Origin: Saprospiraceae bacterium
Lineage (GTDB): Bacteria; Bacteroidota; Bacteroidia; Chitinophagales; Saprospiraceae
Reading direction: 5' to 3'
Length of the DNA stretch: 64,000 nucleotides
Assembly (NCBI GenBank): GCA_013214355.1
Contig: JABSSL010000009.1
Location: 103,824 to 167,823 of the forward strand
In this document: in pieces, positions 37,022-46,700 of the stretch
Layout of the letters: each line of letters begins with the position of its first letter
Position numbering within the stretch: the first letter of the stretch is position 1
Position numbers and translations under genes: made by a program
The notes under the pieces: model-generated
Database searches by the model: none
The model's input: the letters and a program-made list of their open reading frames with translations, nothing else
Told to the model about the DNA's origin: nothing

Positions 37022-39151
37022 CTAGCTAATCTCGTCCAGTAAAACTTGTAGAATTTGTTTGGCAGCCATGGCAATCTTGGTGCCTGGTCCAAATACACCC
37101 GCTACTCCTTTTTCATACAAGAATTCGTAATCTTGATGCGGGATCACACCGCCTACAATCACCATAATGTCTTCACGCCCCAAAGCTGCCAAAGCATCGA
37201 TGGTAGCGGGTACTAGCGTCTTATGTCCTGCTGCTAAGGATGAAATTCCCAGGATGTGTACATCGTTTTCAGCGGCCTGTCGGGCAGCCTCCTCGGGCGT
37301 CTGAAAGAGGGGCCCGATATCTACGTCGAAACCTAGGTCCGCGAAGCTGGTAGCAATGATCTTGGCTCCTCTATCATGCCCATCTTGCCCGAGTTTGGCA
37401 ATCATAATTCGTGGACGGCGTCCTGCTAGCTGGGCGAACTGATCCGCAAGAGCTTGCGTTTGTTTGAAATCTTCATCCATACTTATCTCGCTTGCGTACA
37501 CCCCGGAAATTGATCGAGTGGTAGCTACGTACCGACCAAAAGCATTTTCCATGGCCATGGAGATCTCTCCTAAGGTAGCTCTATGTCGAGCTGCTTCTAC
37601 TGCCGCTGCCAATAGATTGCCCGATCCACTACCGGCGATCTCTTCTAGCTGAGCTAATGCCTGTTCAACTTTTTGCTGATCCCGTTTGGCCTTGATCTCT
37701 TGAATGCTTCGAACTTGAGCCTCGCGGACGGCAGTATTGTCCACTTCTAGAATATCAATTGGGGCAGAGTCGGCTGGAGGGAAGATGTTTACACCAATAA
37801 TTCGATCTTTTCCACTGTCGATTCTGGCCTGCTTGCGAGCAGCGGCCTCTTCAATTCGCATCTTTGGTAAACCTTCTTCAATGGCTCGGGTCATACCTCC
37901 AAGTTCCTCTACCTCCTGGATCAACGCCCAAGCTCTTTCTGCTAACTGCTGGGTAAGATATTCTACGTAATAAGAGCCAGCCCAAGGGTCAACGGCTTTG
38001 GTGATGCCCGTTTCCTGTTGCAGGAATATTTGCGTATCCCGGGCAATTTTTGCGGAAAAGTCAGTAGGTAATGCAATCGCTTCGTCCAAGGAATTGGTGT
38101 GGAGTGATTGTGTACCTCCCATCGTGGCGGCTAGCGCTTCGATACAAGTACGAGCTATATTATTGAATGGATCTTGTTCGGTTAAACTCCAACCAGAAGT
38201 TTGGCAATGCGTCCGCAAGGCCATCGACTTCGGATTCTGTGGATCAAACTGCTTGACAATCTTGGCCCATAATAGCCTTCCCGCGCGCATCTTGGCGATC
38301 TCCATGAAATGATTCATGCCAATGCCCCAGAAGAAGGAAAGACGTGGTGCAAAATCGTCAATTTGTAAACCCGCATTGAGGCCAGTTCGGATATATTCTA
38401 GTCCATCAGCCAAGGTATAAGCCAACTCTAGATCAGCAGTAGCGCCTGCTTCGTGCATATGATAACCGCTAATACTGATCGAGTTAAACTTGGGCATATG
38501 CTGTGCCGTATAGGCAAAAATATCGGCAATAATACGCATAGATGGAGCTGGAGGATAGATATAAGTGTTGCGCACCATGAATTCCTTAAGGATATCATTC
38601 TGGATGGTGCCACTCAGTTGTACCTTATCTACACCCTGTTCTTCGGCGGCTACAATGAAGAAGGCCATAACCGGAATAACGGCTCCGTTCATCGTCATCG
38701 AAACGGACATCCGATCTAACGGAATTCCGTCGAAGAGGGTCTTCATGTCTTCGACTGTATCGATGGCTACTCCTGCTTTTCCTACATCTCCCTTCACCCG
38801 TTCGTGATCAGAGTCATATCCGCGGTGGGTCGCCAAATCAAAAGCCACCGAGAGTCCTTTCTGCCCTTGAGCTAAGTTCCTGCGGTAAAATGCATTGCTT
38901 TCTTCCGCCGTAGAGAAACCTGCGTACTGCCGAATCGTCCAGGGGCGTACCGTATACATGGAGCTATAAGGACCTCTAAGATAGGGGGGGATGCCTGAGA
39001 CAAAATCTAAGTGTTCTGCCCCGGCGATATCTTTGGAGTCGAAGCGGGCTTTGATCGGGATTTGTTCCGGCGTATCCCAGCTCTGCGCATCTTTGGTAAC
39101 ATCAGCCAAGCGGGTTTGCAGAGGTATCTCTTTGAAATTTGGTTTGATCAT
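37022..39151 (-). CDS. scpA: Methylmalonyl-CoA mutase, large catalytic subunit
   Basis: A 709-residue B12 enzyme that interconverts succinyl-CoA and (R)-methylmalonyl-CoA. The N-terminal TIM barrel contains [20 protein letters not shown] and [20 protein letters not shown]. The C-terminal cobalamin-binding domain has the D-x-H-x-x-G motif as [10 protein letters not shown], with His at residue 592, then [15 protein letters not shown] and [12 protein letters not shown]. Length and order match the large chain of the heterodimer used by Bacteroidota. The small chain is not adjacent in this window. The downstream end converges on the dehydrogenase gene with a 5-bp gap. Confidence 0.97.
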   Translation of the reverse strand: MIKPNFKEIPLQTRLADVTKDAQSWDTPEQIPIKARFDSKDIAGAEHLDFVSGIPPYLRGPYSSMYTVRPWTIRQYAGFSTAEESNAFYRRNLAQGQKGLSVAFDLATHRGYDSDHERVKGDVGKAGVAIDTVEDMKTLFDGIPLDRMSVSMTMNGAVIPVMAFFIVAAEEQGVDKVQLSGTIQNDILKEFMVRNTYIYPPAPSMRIIADIFAYTAQHMPKFNSISISGYHMHEAGATADLELAYTLADGLEYIRTGLNAGLQIDDFAPRLSFFWGIGMNHFMEIAKMRAGRLLWAKIVKQFDPQNPKSMALRTHCQTSGWSLTEQDPFNNIARTCIEALAATMGGTQSLHTNSLDEAIALPTDFSAKIARDTQIFLQQETGITKAVDPWAGSYYVEYLTQQLAERAWALIQEVEELGGMTRAIEEGLPKMRIEEAAARKQARIDSGKDRIIGVNIFPPADSAPIDILEVDNTAVREAQVRSIQEIKAKRDQQKVEQALAQLEEIAGSGSGNLLAAAVEAARHRATLGEISMAMENAFGRYVATTRSISGVYASEISMDEDFKQTQALADQFAQLAGRRPRIMIAKLGQDGHDRGAKIIATSFADLGFDVDIGPLFQTPEEAARQAAENDVHILGISSLAAGHKTLVPATIDALAALGREDIMVIVGGVIPHQDYEFLYEKGVAGVFGPGTKIAMAAKQILQVLLDEIS

Positions 39152-39171
39152 GGCTAGGGTTTTGCTGAGGA

Positions 39172-39594
39172 CTAATCTAGACTGGTGGTGAACGGGAGCG
39201 CCTCAAATACCATATCTCCGTAAGAGGATCGCATCACTAACTGCTCTCCTTTATACCCAATAGTGTTCGTACTGTGTAGGTAGTTGTAGAAATCCTTTTC
39301 CAAGGGGCCACTCGCTGGACAGTCCTCCTGGGTACGCCCAATGCCTCCGGAAATGCTAAACGTTCCTTCGCTGGCGTAATAGGTAGCATGATAGCGATTA
39401 CAAGGGCCTTTTCCTACCAAGGTGCCAGCCTCAAAAGCGATTTTAAAGCTAGTTTCTTTTGGCATTTTTGTAGGCATCTTGATCAATTGCCAAGTGGTTT
39501 GCTCAATGGATCCCTGGGTGAGTTCTGCGTTACCACCACAGTTAGATAGGCTGAAGCCTAAGCCGAGGACTAAAAGTCCGATAATTCTGTTCAT
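39172..39594 (-). CDS. META-domain lipoprotein
   Basis: A 140-residue lipoprotein ([19 protein letters not shown], lipobox LSNC). The mature part is a small META/HslJ-like beta domain: [20 protein letters not shown], the central [20 protein letters not shown] with the conserved C/N-R-Y/F element, and a pair of cysteines. The family is associated with heat shock and motility proteins such as HslJ. It ends only 20 bp before the mutase start on the same strand, so the two may share a transcript, although no functional link is evident. Confidence 0.83.
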   Translation of the reverse strand: MNRIIGLLVLGLGFSLSNCGGNAELTQGSIEQTTWQLIKMPTKMPKETSFKIAFEAGTLVGKGPCNRYHATYYASEGTFSISGGIGRTQEDCPASGPLEKDFYNYLHSTNTIGYKGEQLVMRSSYGDMVFEALPFTTSLD

Positions 39595-39652
39595 AGAAGA
39601 TTCTTTTCGATCCCGTAAAAGTAAGGAATCTTCCGCAAGAACACTCTCTGAA

Positions 39653-40936
39653 TTAAGGTTCTGAAGTTTTTCCTACTTCAGAAATACTAGGCGCTTTCCA
39701 TCTTTCCGTACCCACTGGGTCAGCTTGTGCCTTGCGAATGGCCTCACTGCTTCGTCTTTTATCATATACCATAGCTATGGTCATGATGATACTGGTAGCT
39801 ATAATGATGAATAAAAGAATACCGGCTTCAAATCCAGCTACCTCTGCCTCCTTTGGGATGTTATAAAACAGTAGAATCGTAATTAGACCACGTGGGGCTA
39901 CGAATACCTGTGGCAAGATATCCTTCCCAATAAAGACTCGCAGTATGATGAAACGAATGACATAAATGGAAAGAATGATCAGAAGACTTACAATGGCCAC
40001 CGTTACGCTAGCCAGAGAGGCTAGAGATATAGTCAAACCAAAAATTACGAAGAAAAAAGTACGTACCACAAAGGCCGTTTCCATCGTGATGATGTGCAGT
40101 CCATCGTAGATATGTTGCGCCTCTTTGAAGTTGAGCCAGCGACTTAATGGCCCACGGAAAAAGAGCTTCATGTTGGCGATTAACAAGCCAAAGATGAGAA
40201 TGATGATCAGTGAGGAGAGATGCATTTTTTTACCCACTGCATAAAGTAAGAGTAGCACGGCAATGAGCAAGAATAACTTGGTATGGCTCTTGATGTTTTG
40301 GAAAATTACCACGATCATATAACTGGCCACGAGCGAGATGACAATCGTCAAAAGAATATTTCCACCAAATCCTAATAAACCAGAGGAGTGTTCTGCTGCA
40401 TCCAATTGCCCCGTGAGGAAGTAGAATACCATGATTCCCAGAATGTCAGAGAAGGTACTTTCGTAGATATGAAACTCCCTTTTCTGATCGTTCAAGCCGG
40501 TTACACTTGGAATAATAATGGCACTGGATAGAATGGAAAGGGGAGTAGCGTACAACCAGGCTGCCTTCATACTCATGCCTTCAATAAACTCATGCAAGAT
40601 TAACGCAGCTACCCAGGTGGAAGCCAAGAGGCCAATCAGTGCTATCCCTAAGGCCTTCGCAATCGGTAAGTATTTTTCTGGTTTTAGCTCTAACTCCAGG
40701 GCCGCTTCGAGTACAATCATAATCAAACCCACTATCCCCAGCACTTCCAGTATTGGAAAGAAATTGATACTCCCGCCTCCCACGGCATCCAAGGCAAATT
40801 TTAGAATAATACCCAATACAATGAGCATCAAGACGGAGGGGATATTGGTCTTGCGAGCTACCTCCCCAAAGAAGAAGGAGAGGATAATGATCACCGAAGC
40901 TTCTATGATTAAATTATAGGAAGTAATGATTTCCAT
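39653..40936 (-). CDS. Cation/proton antiporter (CPA family)
   Basis: A 427-residue protein with about 11-12 membrane helices, matching the Na+/H+ or K+/H+ exchanger domain. Typical blocks are VARKTNIPSVLMLIVLGIIL at the N-terminus, IVLEAALELELKPEKYLPIA, and LYATPLSILSSAIIIPSVTG; the segment FVAPRGLITILLFYNIP near the C-terminus has the conserved A-P-R-G element. No cytoplasmic nucleotide-binding RCK domain is present; the C-terminal tail is short and charged. It should exchange monovalent cations for protons in pH or salt homeostasis. Confidence 0.88.
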   Translation of the reverse strand: MEIITSYNLIIEASVIIILSFFFGEVARKTNIPSVLMLIVLGIILKFALDAVGGGSINFFPILEVLGIVGLIMIVLEAALELELKPEKYLPIAKALGIALIGLLASTWVAALILHEFIEGMSMKAAWLYATPLSILSSAIIIPSVTGLNDQKREFHIYESTFSDILGIMVFYFLTGQLDAAEHSSGLLGFGGNILLTIVISLVASYMIVVIFQNIKSHTKLFLLIAVLLLLYAVGKKMHLSSLIIILIFGLLIANMKLFFRGPLSRWLNFKEAQHIYDGLHIITMETAFVVRTFFFVIFGLTISLASLASVTVAIVSLLIILSIYVIRFIILRVFIGKDILPQVFVAPRGLITILLFYNIPKEAEVAGFEAGILLFIIIATSIIMTIAMVYDKRRSSEAIRKAQADPVGTERWKAPSISEVGKTSEP

Positions 40937-40993
40937 ATAAGTTGAATTGTTCAGACAGTTTTAAATCTCGTTTTCAATTTGATTTGCGATGAC

Positions 40994-41725
40994 CTATTTG
41001 CTAGTCAAGCTGGGTTGATATCCCCACTCTTTGATTAGGGATAAAAGATCGTAGAGGTGACTTTCTTCTTGGACCCAAATGCGAACTTGCACGCCCTCGC
41101 GTTCCGTGTAGGTATGCAATAGCTCGGGCTTATGATTCCAGTCTACGTAGGGGGCCGTTGCCAATTGATCGAGCAGGTGTACTGGATTCTTGACCGTTTT
41201 TTCTTCTCCTTGGCCCTCAATGTACAACTGAAATACCCCTCCAATCTCTTCTCCTGCCAATAGTGTATATCCGTTGGCCTGGATTTGAGCGTAATAAAGG
41301 CTATGTAATCCTTCATTCGTCTCCACTTGCAAGCCAAGTCGACCCGCTTGTGCCACAATCCCTTCTACTCCTCCCGTTCGTAAACGCTTACCACGAAGAT
41401 TGGGAGTTTCGAATAGAATTATACGACCGCTAATGTAATTCCTGAGATGTGAAAAGCCAGTTAGTAGCAGAAAAGCTATGAGGATACCATGTAAAGTGGG
41501 ATTGATCAAAATGAAAGCTCCTACTAAGAGGAAAAGAGCGATGGGTTCATAGATGAGCAAAGTTTGTCTTATCCTATCTATAACGCGCCCTTGCCAGCGC
41601 CCGAGAATACTGGTGCGCTTGGAGAGTCGGTAGGCTGCCTGCAGTATGAAGTATAAAGCCAGCAGCCCAATACTTAAGGTGAGGAAGCCTGTCCAACTAA
41701 ATTGATTGAGTAGAGATGGATCCAT
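40994..41725 (-). CDS. Divergent MscS-like membrane protein
   Basis: A 243-residue protein with an N-terminal helix, two further helices in residues 60-100 and a soluble C-terminus. The stretch after the last helix, NYISGRIILFETPNLRGKRL through GVEGIVAQAGRLGLQVETNE, resembles the beta domain of MscS channels (G-D-x-V/I ... G-x-V-x-x-I-x-L-R-x-T-x). The pore-helix glycine pattern is weak, so the channel assignment is inference. Only 12 bp separate it from the upstream ATPase gene, so the two almost certainly form one operon and probably one system. Confidence 0.6.
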   Translation of the reverse strand: MDPSLLNQFSWTGFLTLSIGLLALYFILQAAYRLSKRTSILGRWQGRVIDRIRQTLLIYEPIALFLLVGAFILINPTLHGILIAFLLLTGFSHLRNYISGRIILFETPNLRGKRLRTGGVEGIVAQAGRLGLQVETNEGLHSLYYAQIQANGYTLLAGEEIGGVFQLYIEGQGEEKTVKNPVHLLDQLATAPYVDWNHKPELLHTYTEREGVQVRIWVQEESHLYDLLSLIKEWGYQPSLTSK

Positions 41726-41737
41726 AGTAATATTAAC

Positions 41738-44224
41738 TTACCCCAAAAGGTATTTTTTCTGTTCTAATAAAACGCCGATGTCATTGGCTACTAGATCATT
41801 GATCTCCAACCAACCATCGATATGTCGAATCAACAGCCCCACACTAATCAGGCGCTGTAAAATGCCGCTATATTTTTCCTTAAAGGCAGGACCAAACTGT
41901 TTACGTAGACGGTATTCATTCATCCGCTTTTCAATGGTCAAGGTGCGAAGGAGGAGGGCATTCTCCGGGGTGATGAAGTCTGGTAAAATATAATTGCTTA
42001 AAGCAGATCTGATTACTCGATCGTCATCGACTTTTTGGGTCGACAAAGCCCAGAGATTCAAGGCTTCTCCTACATTGTTTCGCGCCAATTTGATCGTTCG
42101 ATTGACCATTTTTTTGAACTGCTGGGCATTAACTTCTTCCCCATCTTCTTGCACCAAGATCTTATGTGTGGCTCCGTGACGTATCAGTATCGCTTCGCGG
42201 ATTTCGTCCTGACTCATGCGATCCAATTGGATATTAGCTTGAAATACCCGACTCACATCATGTACCAAATCTAATTGTGCTTTCTTCCATTGACTGGTTC
42301 CCACCAGGAAGAATAGTCGCCGGGAGTAACTATCAATACGCTGATAAAGCTTTCTCAGGTTTTGATTAAGCCAGAAGTTGGCATCGCCCCAAACCTCCAA
42401 ATCGTCAATCCAAACCAGCATCGGGCTATTGAGGGTGTATTTTTGGATGAAATCCAAGGCCTCTCCTAGATCAAAGGAAGTGGTGAAGCGCCGGCCCTTA
42501 ACGTGAATGACGGAATTTGGTGCTAGCCGGATGGTGTTTTGAGGGAAATAGCGATTCGCAACCAGCTCCCCGAATAGCGATTTGCCGGAGAAACGACGTC
42601 CACTCAGTAGGACCGAACCGCGAAAGCCTGCTTTCCATTGCTCAATCAGCTTTTCCATATGCTGAAGCTCCTGCGCTCTGCCGACCCAAAAAGATTCTCC
42701 GATATAGCCTTTGGTCAGAAAAATACTATTGTATTGTTGGTTGGCATCATCTCCTTTTCGGCTTTCAATTAGCCGGACGATCTTTTCGGAAGTACTTAAG
42801 GATTCCTCCTGCTCAATCGCCGTTTTGAAGCGTTGAATCACACTGAGTTTTTGTCTCACCCAGTGGTTAGCTCTTTGCCAAACTTCATTTTGGTTGAGTC
42901 GAAATTGCTTGAGGGTAGATTGTAAAGGGATGGGAAGGAAGCCCTGCTTCTGATTGTATATTGCGGTGAGCTTGAAGTCTTGCGCTAAGCGCTCTCGAAT
43001 CAAATTCTCCAACTGCTGCATATCTGACTGCCATCCACTAGTTTCTTGCAAGAAACCCTCTAAAGGCACCGTGATTCCTTCATTCTCCATGGCTCGTTGG
43101 GGAACCTCGCCTTGTTCATTGGCCAACAGTAACACGCGGTTTCTAATGTTGACGAATGACATCTTTAGGTTGTTCTTAATGTTGGCACTTAGCTCCCAGA
43201 CTTCATATAGTAAAGGCAGAATTTCAGATTCCAACCAGGCGCGGGTGGATCGTTGGAAGTTTATCTCTTTGTATTGCAGGATACCTCCAATCGGCTGGAA
43301 AGGAACCATCATTTTTTCTTCCAAAGCACCGAGCTTTTCATCCAGCTCCATGCCAAAATCTCCTGCATAATTTTGCGGCTCAATGACCTCTTCTTGCTCC
43401 TTGAGATGGGGGGCAATACGCCTGAGGTTCTGGTCTAAATTTTCTTCGATGAACAGAATATTACTTTCTGCTAATTGTCGAGCCTCTTCAAAACCTTGTT
43501 GGCAACCTAGAAGTGTATGTTCAATCAGCTGCCGAACTTCTTGAAACTGGGCAGAGGTTTGGTTCAGACTTTCGAACTGTTGCAGTAGTTCCTGACATTG
43601 TTTTGGTATTTCCTGCAATTGAGCTTTGTAGGTAGGCCATGGGTTGTGCTGTAGGGCCCAAGTAGCAATTTGCTTTTCTAGGGTTCCTTTACCCTTCTTG
43701 ATTCTCGCTGTCTCCTGCTCTATGTAAGCCAAGAGGTCTTGCGTAGCTTGTTCAGCCGTCTTCTTGGCGCTGGCCCGCAAATCTTGCAATGCCTCCTCTT
43801 CAAACTCCCCATTATTGACCAGGATGTACCCTTTTTTGAACTCAAAGAGGGTGTCTCGCCAGAAAACCATAAAGGACTTGGCTACTGCTGCCCAAGCATA
43901 GTTGTTGATATAATGAGGAAGTAAGTGTCGGTTCTCCTTAGATGGAGGGTCCGATAGGAATTTAAAACTCTCCTCTCCTTTAGTGGCTATCAGCTCAAAT
44001 ATCTCATTTGCTTCCGTGGCCAAGGCTTGGATGAAGAGTTCGGATCTAGAGGCTTGCCAGACTTCCTCGACGATCTTAGATAAGCGGGATTCCAATGTTG
44101 GGATCTCTTGTTCCAATTGCTCCATATCTTCCATTTCTGTATCCTTAGAGACTGGAAAATAAAGTTTAGTCACAAGAAACGAGCAAATAAGGAGCAAAAA
44201 TCCAGGTCTAAGATGGATGGCCAT
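41738..44224 (-). CDS. Large P-loop (STAND/AAA-like) ATPase with helical N-terminus and winged-helix C-terminus
   Basis: A protein of up to 828 residues. Residues ~40-500 are mostly helical and coiled-coil-rich (many E/Q/L heptads). The ATPase domain starts at WVGRAQELQHMEKLIEQW; Walker A is LSGRRFSGKSLF (Lys 548) and Walker B is MLVWIDDLE (Asp 607-608), followed by a sensor-like LFFLVGTSQW. The C-terminal ~110 residues look like winged-helix turns (MNEYRLRKQFG, LQRLISVGLLIRHIDGWLEI). The first 30 residues contain a hydrophobic stretch and may not be translated: a Met at 44134 is preceded by AAGGA. It precedes the MscS-like gene by 12 bp. The exact family is unrecognised. Confidence 0.75.
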   Translation of the reverse strand: MAIHLRPGFLLLICSFLVTKLYFPVSKDTEMEDMEQLEQEIPTLESRLSKIVEEVWQASRSELFIQALATEANEIFELIATKGEESFKFLSDPPSKENRHLLPHYINNYAWAAVAKSFMVFWRDTLFEFKKGYILVNNGEFEEEALQDLRASAKKTAEQATQDLLAYIEQETARIKKGKGTLEKQIATWALQHNPWPTYKAQLQEIPKQCQELLQQFESLNQTSAQFQEVRQLIEHTLLGCQQGFEEARQLAESNILFIEENLDQNLRRIAPHLKEQEEVIEPQNYAGDFGMELDEKLGALEEKMMVPFQPIGGILQYKEINFQRSTRAWLESEILPLLYEVWELSANIKNNLKMSFVNIRNRVLLLANEQGEVPQRAMENEGITVPLEGFLQETSGWQSDMQQLENLIRERLAQDFKLTAIYNQKQGFLPIPLQSTLKQFRLNQNEVWQRANHWVRQKLSVIQRFKTAIEQEESLSTSEKIVRLIESRKGDDANQQYNSIFLTKGYIGESFWVGRAQELQHMEKLIEQWKAGFRGSVLLSGRRFSGKSLFGELVANRYFPQNTIRLAPNSVIHVKGRRFTTSFDLGEALDFIQKYTLNSPMLVWIDDLEVWGDANFWLNQNLRKLYQRIDSYSRRLFFLVGTSQWKKAQLDLVHDVSRVFQANIQLDRMSQDEIREAILIRHGATHKILVQEDGEEVNAQQFKKMVNRTIKLARNNVGEALNLWALSTQKVDDDRVIRSALSNYILPDFITPENALLLRTLTIEKRMNEYRLRKQFGPAFKEKYSGILQRLISVGLLIRHIDGWLEINDLVANDIGVLLEQKKYLLG

Positions 44225-44387
44225 GGAAATCAGCGTAGGTGAGAAGGCTTTTTTAGTAGATTAGACAGGTGTTTCCTTCAAAATAGATAGTACTTGTGGT
44301 ATAGAAAAAGTCCGCTAACGCTTGCAAGGAATTGCCCAAATGGCTATTCTTCCTAAGGCGTTGATCACTAGCATTTTTCCCCAATCA

Positions 44388-44450
44388 GTAATTTGGATCA
44401 GTAATGGAGTAAAATGGATAAGATTCATGATACTGATCATCATAACTTTG
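44388..44450 (+). promoter_or_regulatory. AraC-type promoter 1 of the hydrolase cluster
   Basis: Two direct repeats, GTAATTTGGATCAG (44388-44401) and GTAAAATGGATAAG (44409-44422), start 21 bp apart; 20 bp after the second lies the -7 box TAACTTTG (44443-44450). There is no TTTG at -33, which suits an activator-dependent promoter. The same layout recurs at 51174-51236. It lies about 135 bp before the first hydrolase gene. The rest of the 360-bp gap shows no gene. Confidence 0.75.
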
Positions 44451-44584
44451 CTATATAATTAATCGACTTAAAATCTCAATCTTATGTTCGGTAATGCAAT
44501 CGTAAATATGAAGCGCATGGAATAGCTTACTATCAAATTTATGGCCTTATCTAGCACTCATTATCAATTCAAAACTTCATCAAC

Positions 44585-45460
44585 ATGGTAACTGGTTTCT
44601 TGTCAAATATGATCGTTAAAGGAGGTATCGCTCCTGTCTTCGACAATCCAAAGGATTACGGATTGGATTATGAAGATGTCCAATTCAAGACTGCTGATGG
44701 TGTAAACCTTAAAGGCTGGTTGATCAAGGGCGGTACGGATAAAATCATCGTGCAATCTCATTTTGGTGTACAGTCTTCCCGTTCTGGCTATACGCCTGAG
44801 GGTAAGGGAATGGTAAAAATGTGGAAAGAGAATATCTCTTTCTTAAAGCATGTAAAATACCTGGTAGATAAAGGCTACTCCGTACTGATGTATGATTTCA
44901 GAAGCCATGGAGATAGTGATCCTAACACGAGTGGTTGGTGTTCTTGGGGACCAGATGAAGCCCAGGATGTGGTGGCAGCAGTGGATTATGTCGCCAACCA
45001 CCCAACTTATCAGAATGCACAAATTGGGCTATTGAGTATTTGCATGGGAGCGGCTGCCTCCACCTATGCCTTTGGCGCTGGTAATTTGCAAAAGTATAAT
45101 ATAAAAGCCATGGTGGCTATCCAGCCGATGCGATACGAAGACTTCATGAAGTCTTTTGGTTTGCCGGGTTTCCTAAACAATTGGGTCAATAAAGAAAACA
45201 GCAAACGTGTCGGGTTTGATATGACGGCAAAGTCATTCAAAAATGATGTCCCCAAAATTCCTGTTCCTACCCTAGTAATGCAAAATGATAAAGATGAATT
45301 CTTGACGAAGGAATCCATTGACGAATACTACAATGATCTGACCGTTGAAAAAGATATGCTATGGGTTTCCGGTATCGGTACCAAACGTGCAGCTGGGTAT
45401 GACTATTTAACCAGAAACCCGGAAAAGGTTCTATACTGGTTTGATAAGTATATGAACTGA
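44585..45460 (+). CDS. Alpha/beta-hydrolase-fold protein 1, Cys elbow
   Basis: A 291-residue alpha/beta-hydrolase-fold protein, first of three tandem paralogs. The N-terminus DNPKDYGLDYEDVQFKTADG is shared by all three. The nucleophile elbow reads LLSICMGAAA, which puts Cys 153 in the nucleophile position (S-x-C-x-G), as in dienelactone hydrolases. The acid is probably the Asp in QNDKDEF. The usual C-terminal catalytic His is not seen: the region reads GIGTKRAAGYDYLTRNPEKV. So the protein may be catalytically unusual or non-catalytic. It is the first gene behind AraC-type promoter 1. Confidence 0.8.
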   Translation: MVTGFLSNMIVKGGIAPVFDNPKDYGLDYEDVQFKTADGVNLKGWLIKGGTDKIIVQSHFGVQSSRSGYTPEGKGMVKMWKENISFLKHVKYLVDKGYSVLMYDFRSHGDSDPNTSGWCSWGPDEAQDVVAAVDYVANHPTYQNAQIGLLSICMGAAASTYAFGAGNLQKYNIKAMVAIQPMRYEDFMKSFGLPGFLNNWVNKENSKRVGFDMTAKSFKNDVPKIPVPTLVMQNDKDEFLTKESIDEYYNDLTVEKDMLWVSGIGTKRAAGYDYLTRNPEKVLYWFDKYMN

Positions 45461-45523
45461 TTCAAATTTATTGTCTGCAGACGAGATCAAAGCATTGGAT
45501 TTGCTGGCGAAGCTCTTTTTGAG

Positions 45524-45550
45524 CCTGTCTGCTGACGCTAGCCAGGCAGG
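45524..45550. repeat. Small hairpin between hydrolase genes 1 and 2
   Basis: CCTGTCTG and CAGGCAGG pair over 8 bp (one G-U) with an 11-nt loop, followed by TTT. It may be a weak terminator or an mRNA-processing hairpin. Confidence 0.35.
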
Positions 45551-45678
45551 TTTCATACCTGTAAGGTCTGGGACGAAAAACAGCTGAAGTCCAGGAGATA
45601 CAAGGCTTTAGATCACAGTCCAGATGAATAAGTTTAAATCAGTTCTACTTAATAATTTTTCCCAAAAAATAGAATAAA

Positions 45679-46581
45679 ATGGTTAATGAACAGCAAACGC
45701 AAATGCTGACAGCACTTGCACAGGGCCTCTCTATGCCCCCTCGAACGCCTATTCTTAGAACACCCAAAGATTATGGCTTAGACTTTGAGGAAATATCTTT
45801 TACCACTGGAGATGGAGTTACCATCAACGGCTGGTTTATTCCCGCTGATTCTGATAAAATTATTATCAGTAATCACTTTTCACCAGGTAATCGCTATGGT
45901 TTTGCCGGCCATATGGAAGGTTTAGGTTTTGCCGGTGGCTTTGAGGTTAACTTTTTACCTCGTTACAAAGCCCTACACGACGCCGGATATAATGTATTGG
46001 CCTATGATCTCCGCAGTCATGGAGAAAGTGGCGATAGTGAAAGCAAAATATCTGGTGTAGGTTATTATGAATGGCAGGAAGTACTGGCTTCAATTGAATT
46101 CGCCAAATCCAAAATAGAATCGGCTGAAATTGGACTATCCAGTATGTGTATGGGGGCGAATGCTACCCTAAATGCCATGGATAAGCAACCGGATGCCTTT
46201 GCCGATATTAAATGCTTGCTTTGCATAGCTCCTTTAAAAGGACAAACTACTATCGAAAGACAGGCTGGGCAAATGGGTATTGGAGAAGCAGATGCGATTG
46301 AAGCCTTCGAACCCATCTATAATGGGATCACCGGGCTTACGGTAGCAGATCACAATATCGTCCCCAAATTCAAAAACCTGACTATTCCCACCTTCTTCTT
46401 CCAGGTAAGAGACGATGCGAATTCCCGCTGGACCGATGTACAGGAGATGTACGATCTCGCCCCAGTTGAAGACAAGAAAATTCTTTACATGGAAGGGACA
46501 CCATTGCGCTTTAAGGGATACAACTACTTCTCCGAAAACCCTGAAGAAATGGTCGAATGGTTTGATGCCCACATGAAATAA
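45679..46581 (+). CDS. Alpha/beta-hydrolase-fold protein 2, Cys elbow
   Basis: A 300-residue paralog of the flanking genes. Shared blocks are RTPKDYGLDFEEISFTTGDG, SNHFSPGNRYGFAGHMEG and GFEVNFLPRYKALHDAGYNV. The elbow is LSSMCMGANAT with Cys 157 in the nucleophile position. The C-terminal region is YMEGTPLRFKGYNYFSENPE, again without the catalytic His expected at this place. It lies 218 bp behind paralog 1 and 119 bp before paralog 3, so the spacing is looser than in a tight operon. No signal peptide is visible. Confidence 0.8.
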   Translation: MVNEQQTQMLTALAQGLSMPPRTPILRTPKDYGLDFEEISFTTGDGVTINGWFIPADSDKIIISNHFSPGNRYGFAGHMEGLGFAGGFEVNFLPRYKALHDAGYNVLAYDLRSHGESGDSESKISGVGYYEWQEVLASIEFAKSKIESAEIGLSSMCMGANATLNAMDKQPDAFADIKCLLCIAPLKGQTTIERQAGQMGIGEADAIEAFEPIYNGITGLTVADHNIVPKFKNLTIPTFFFQVRDDANSRWTDVQEMYDLAPVEDKKILYMEGTPLRFKGYNYFSENPEEMVEWFDAHMK

Positions 46582-46604
46582 CCCGATATAAAGATTCAAC
46601 TTCA

Positions 46605-46655
46605 AATTGGTTTCTGGAATGAGTGAGGTTAATTACCCTTATTCCAGAACCAATT
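46605..46655. repeat. Long imperfect hairpin between hydrolase genes 2 and 3
   Basis: AATTGGTTTCTGGAATGAG pairs with a near-complement ending in TTATTCCAGAACCAATT; the outer ~18 bp match apart from a one-base bulge and a wobble. No T-run follows, so an RNA-stability or processing element is more likely than a terminator. Confidence 0.45.
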
Positions 46656-46700
46656 GCCCACAGCTATTATTCCAGAATTAGTATCAAAAAAAAGTAAATC

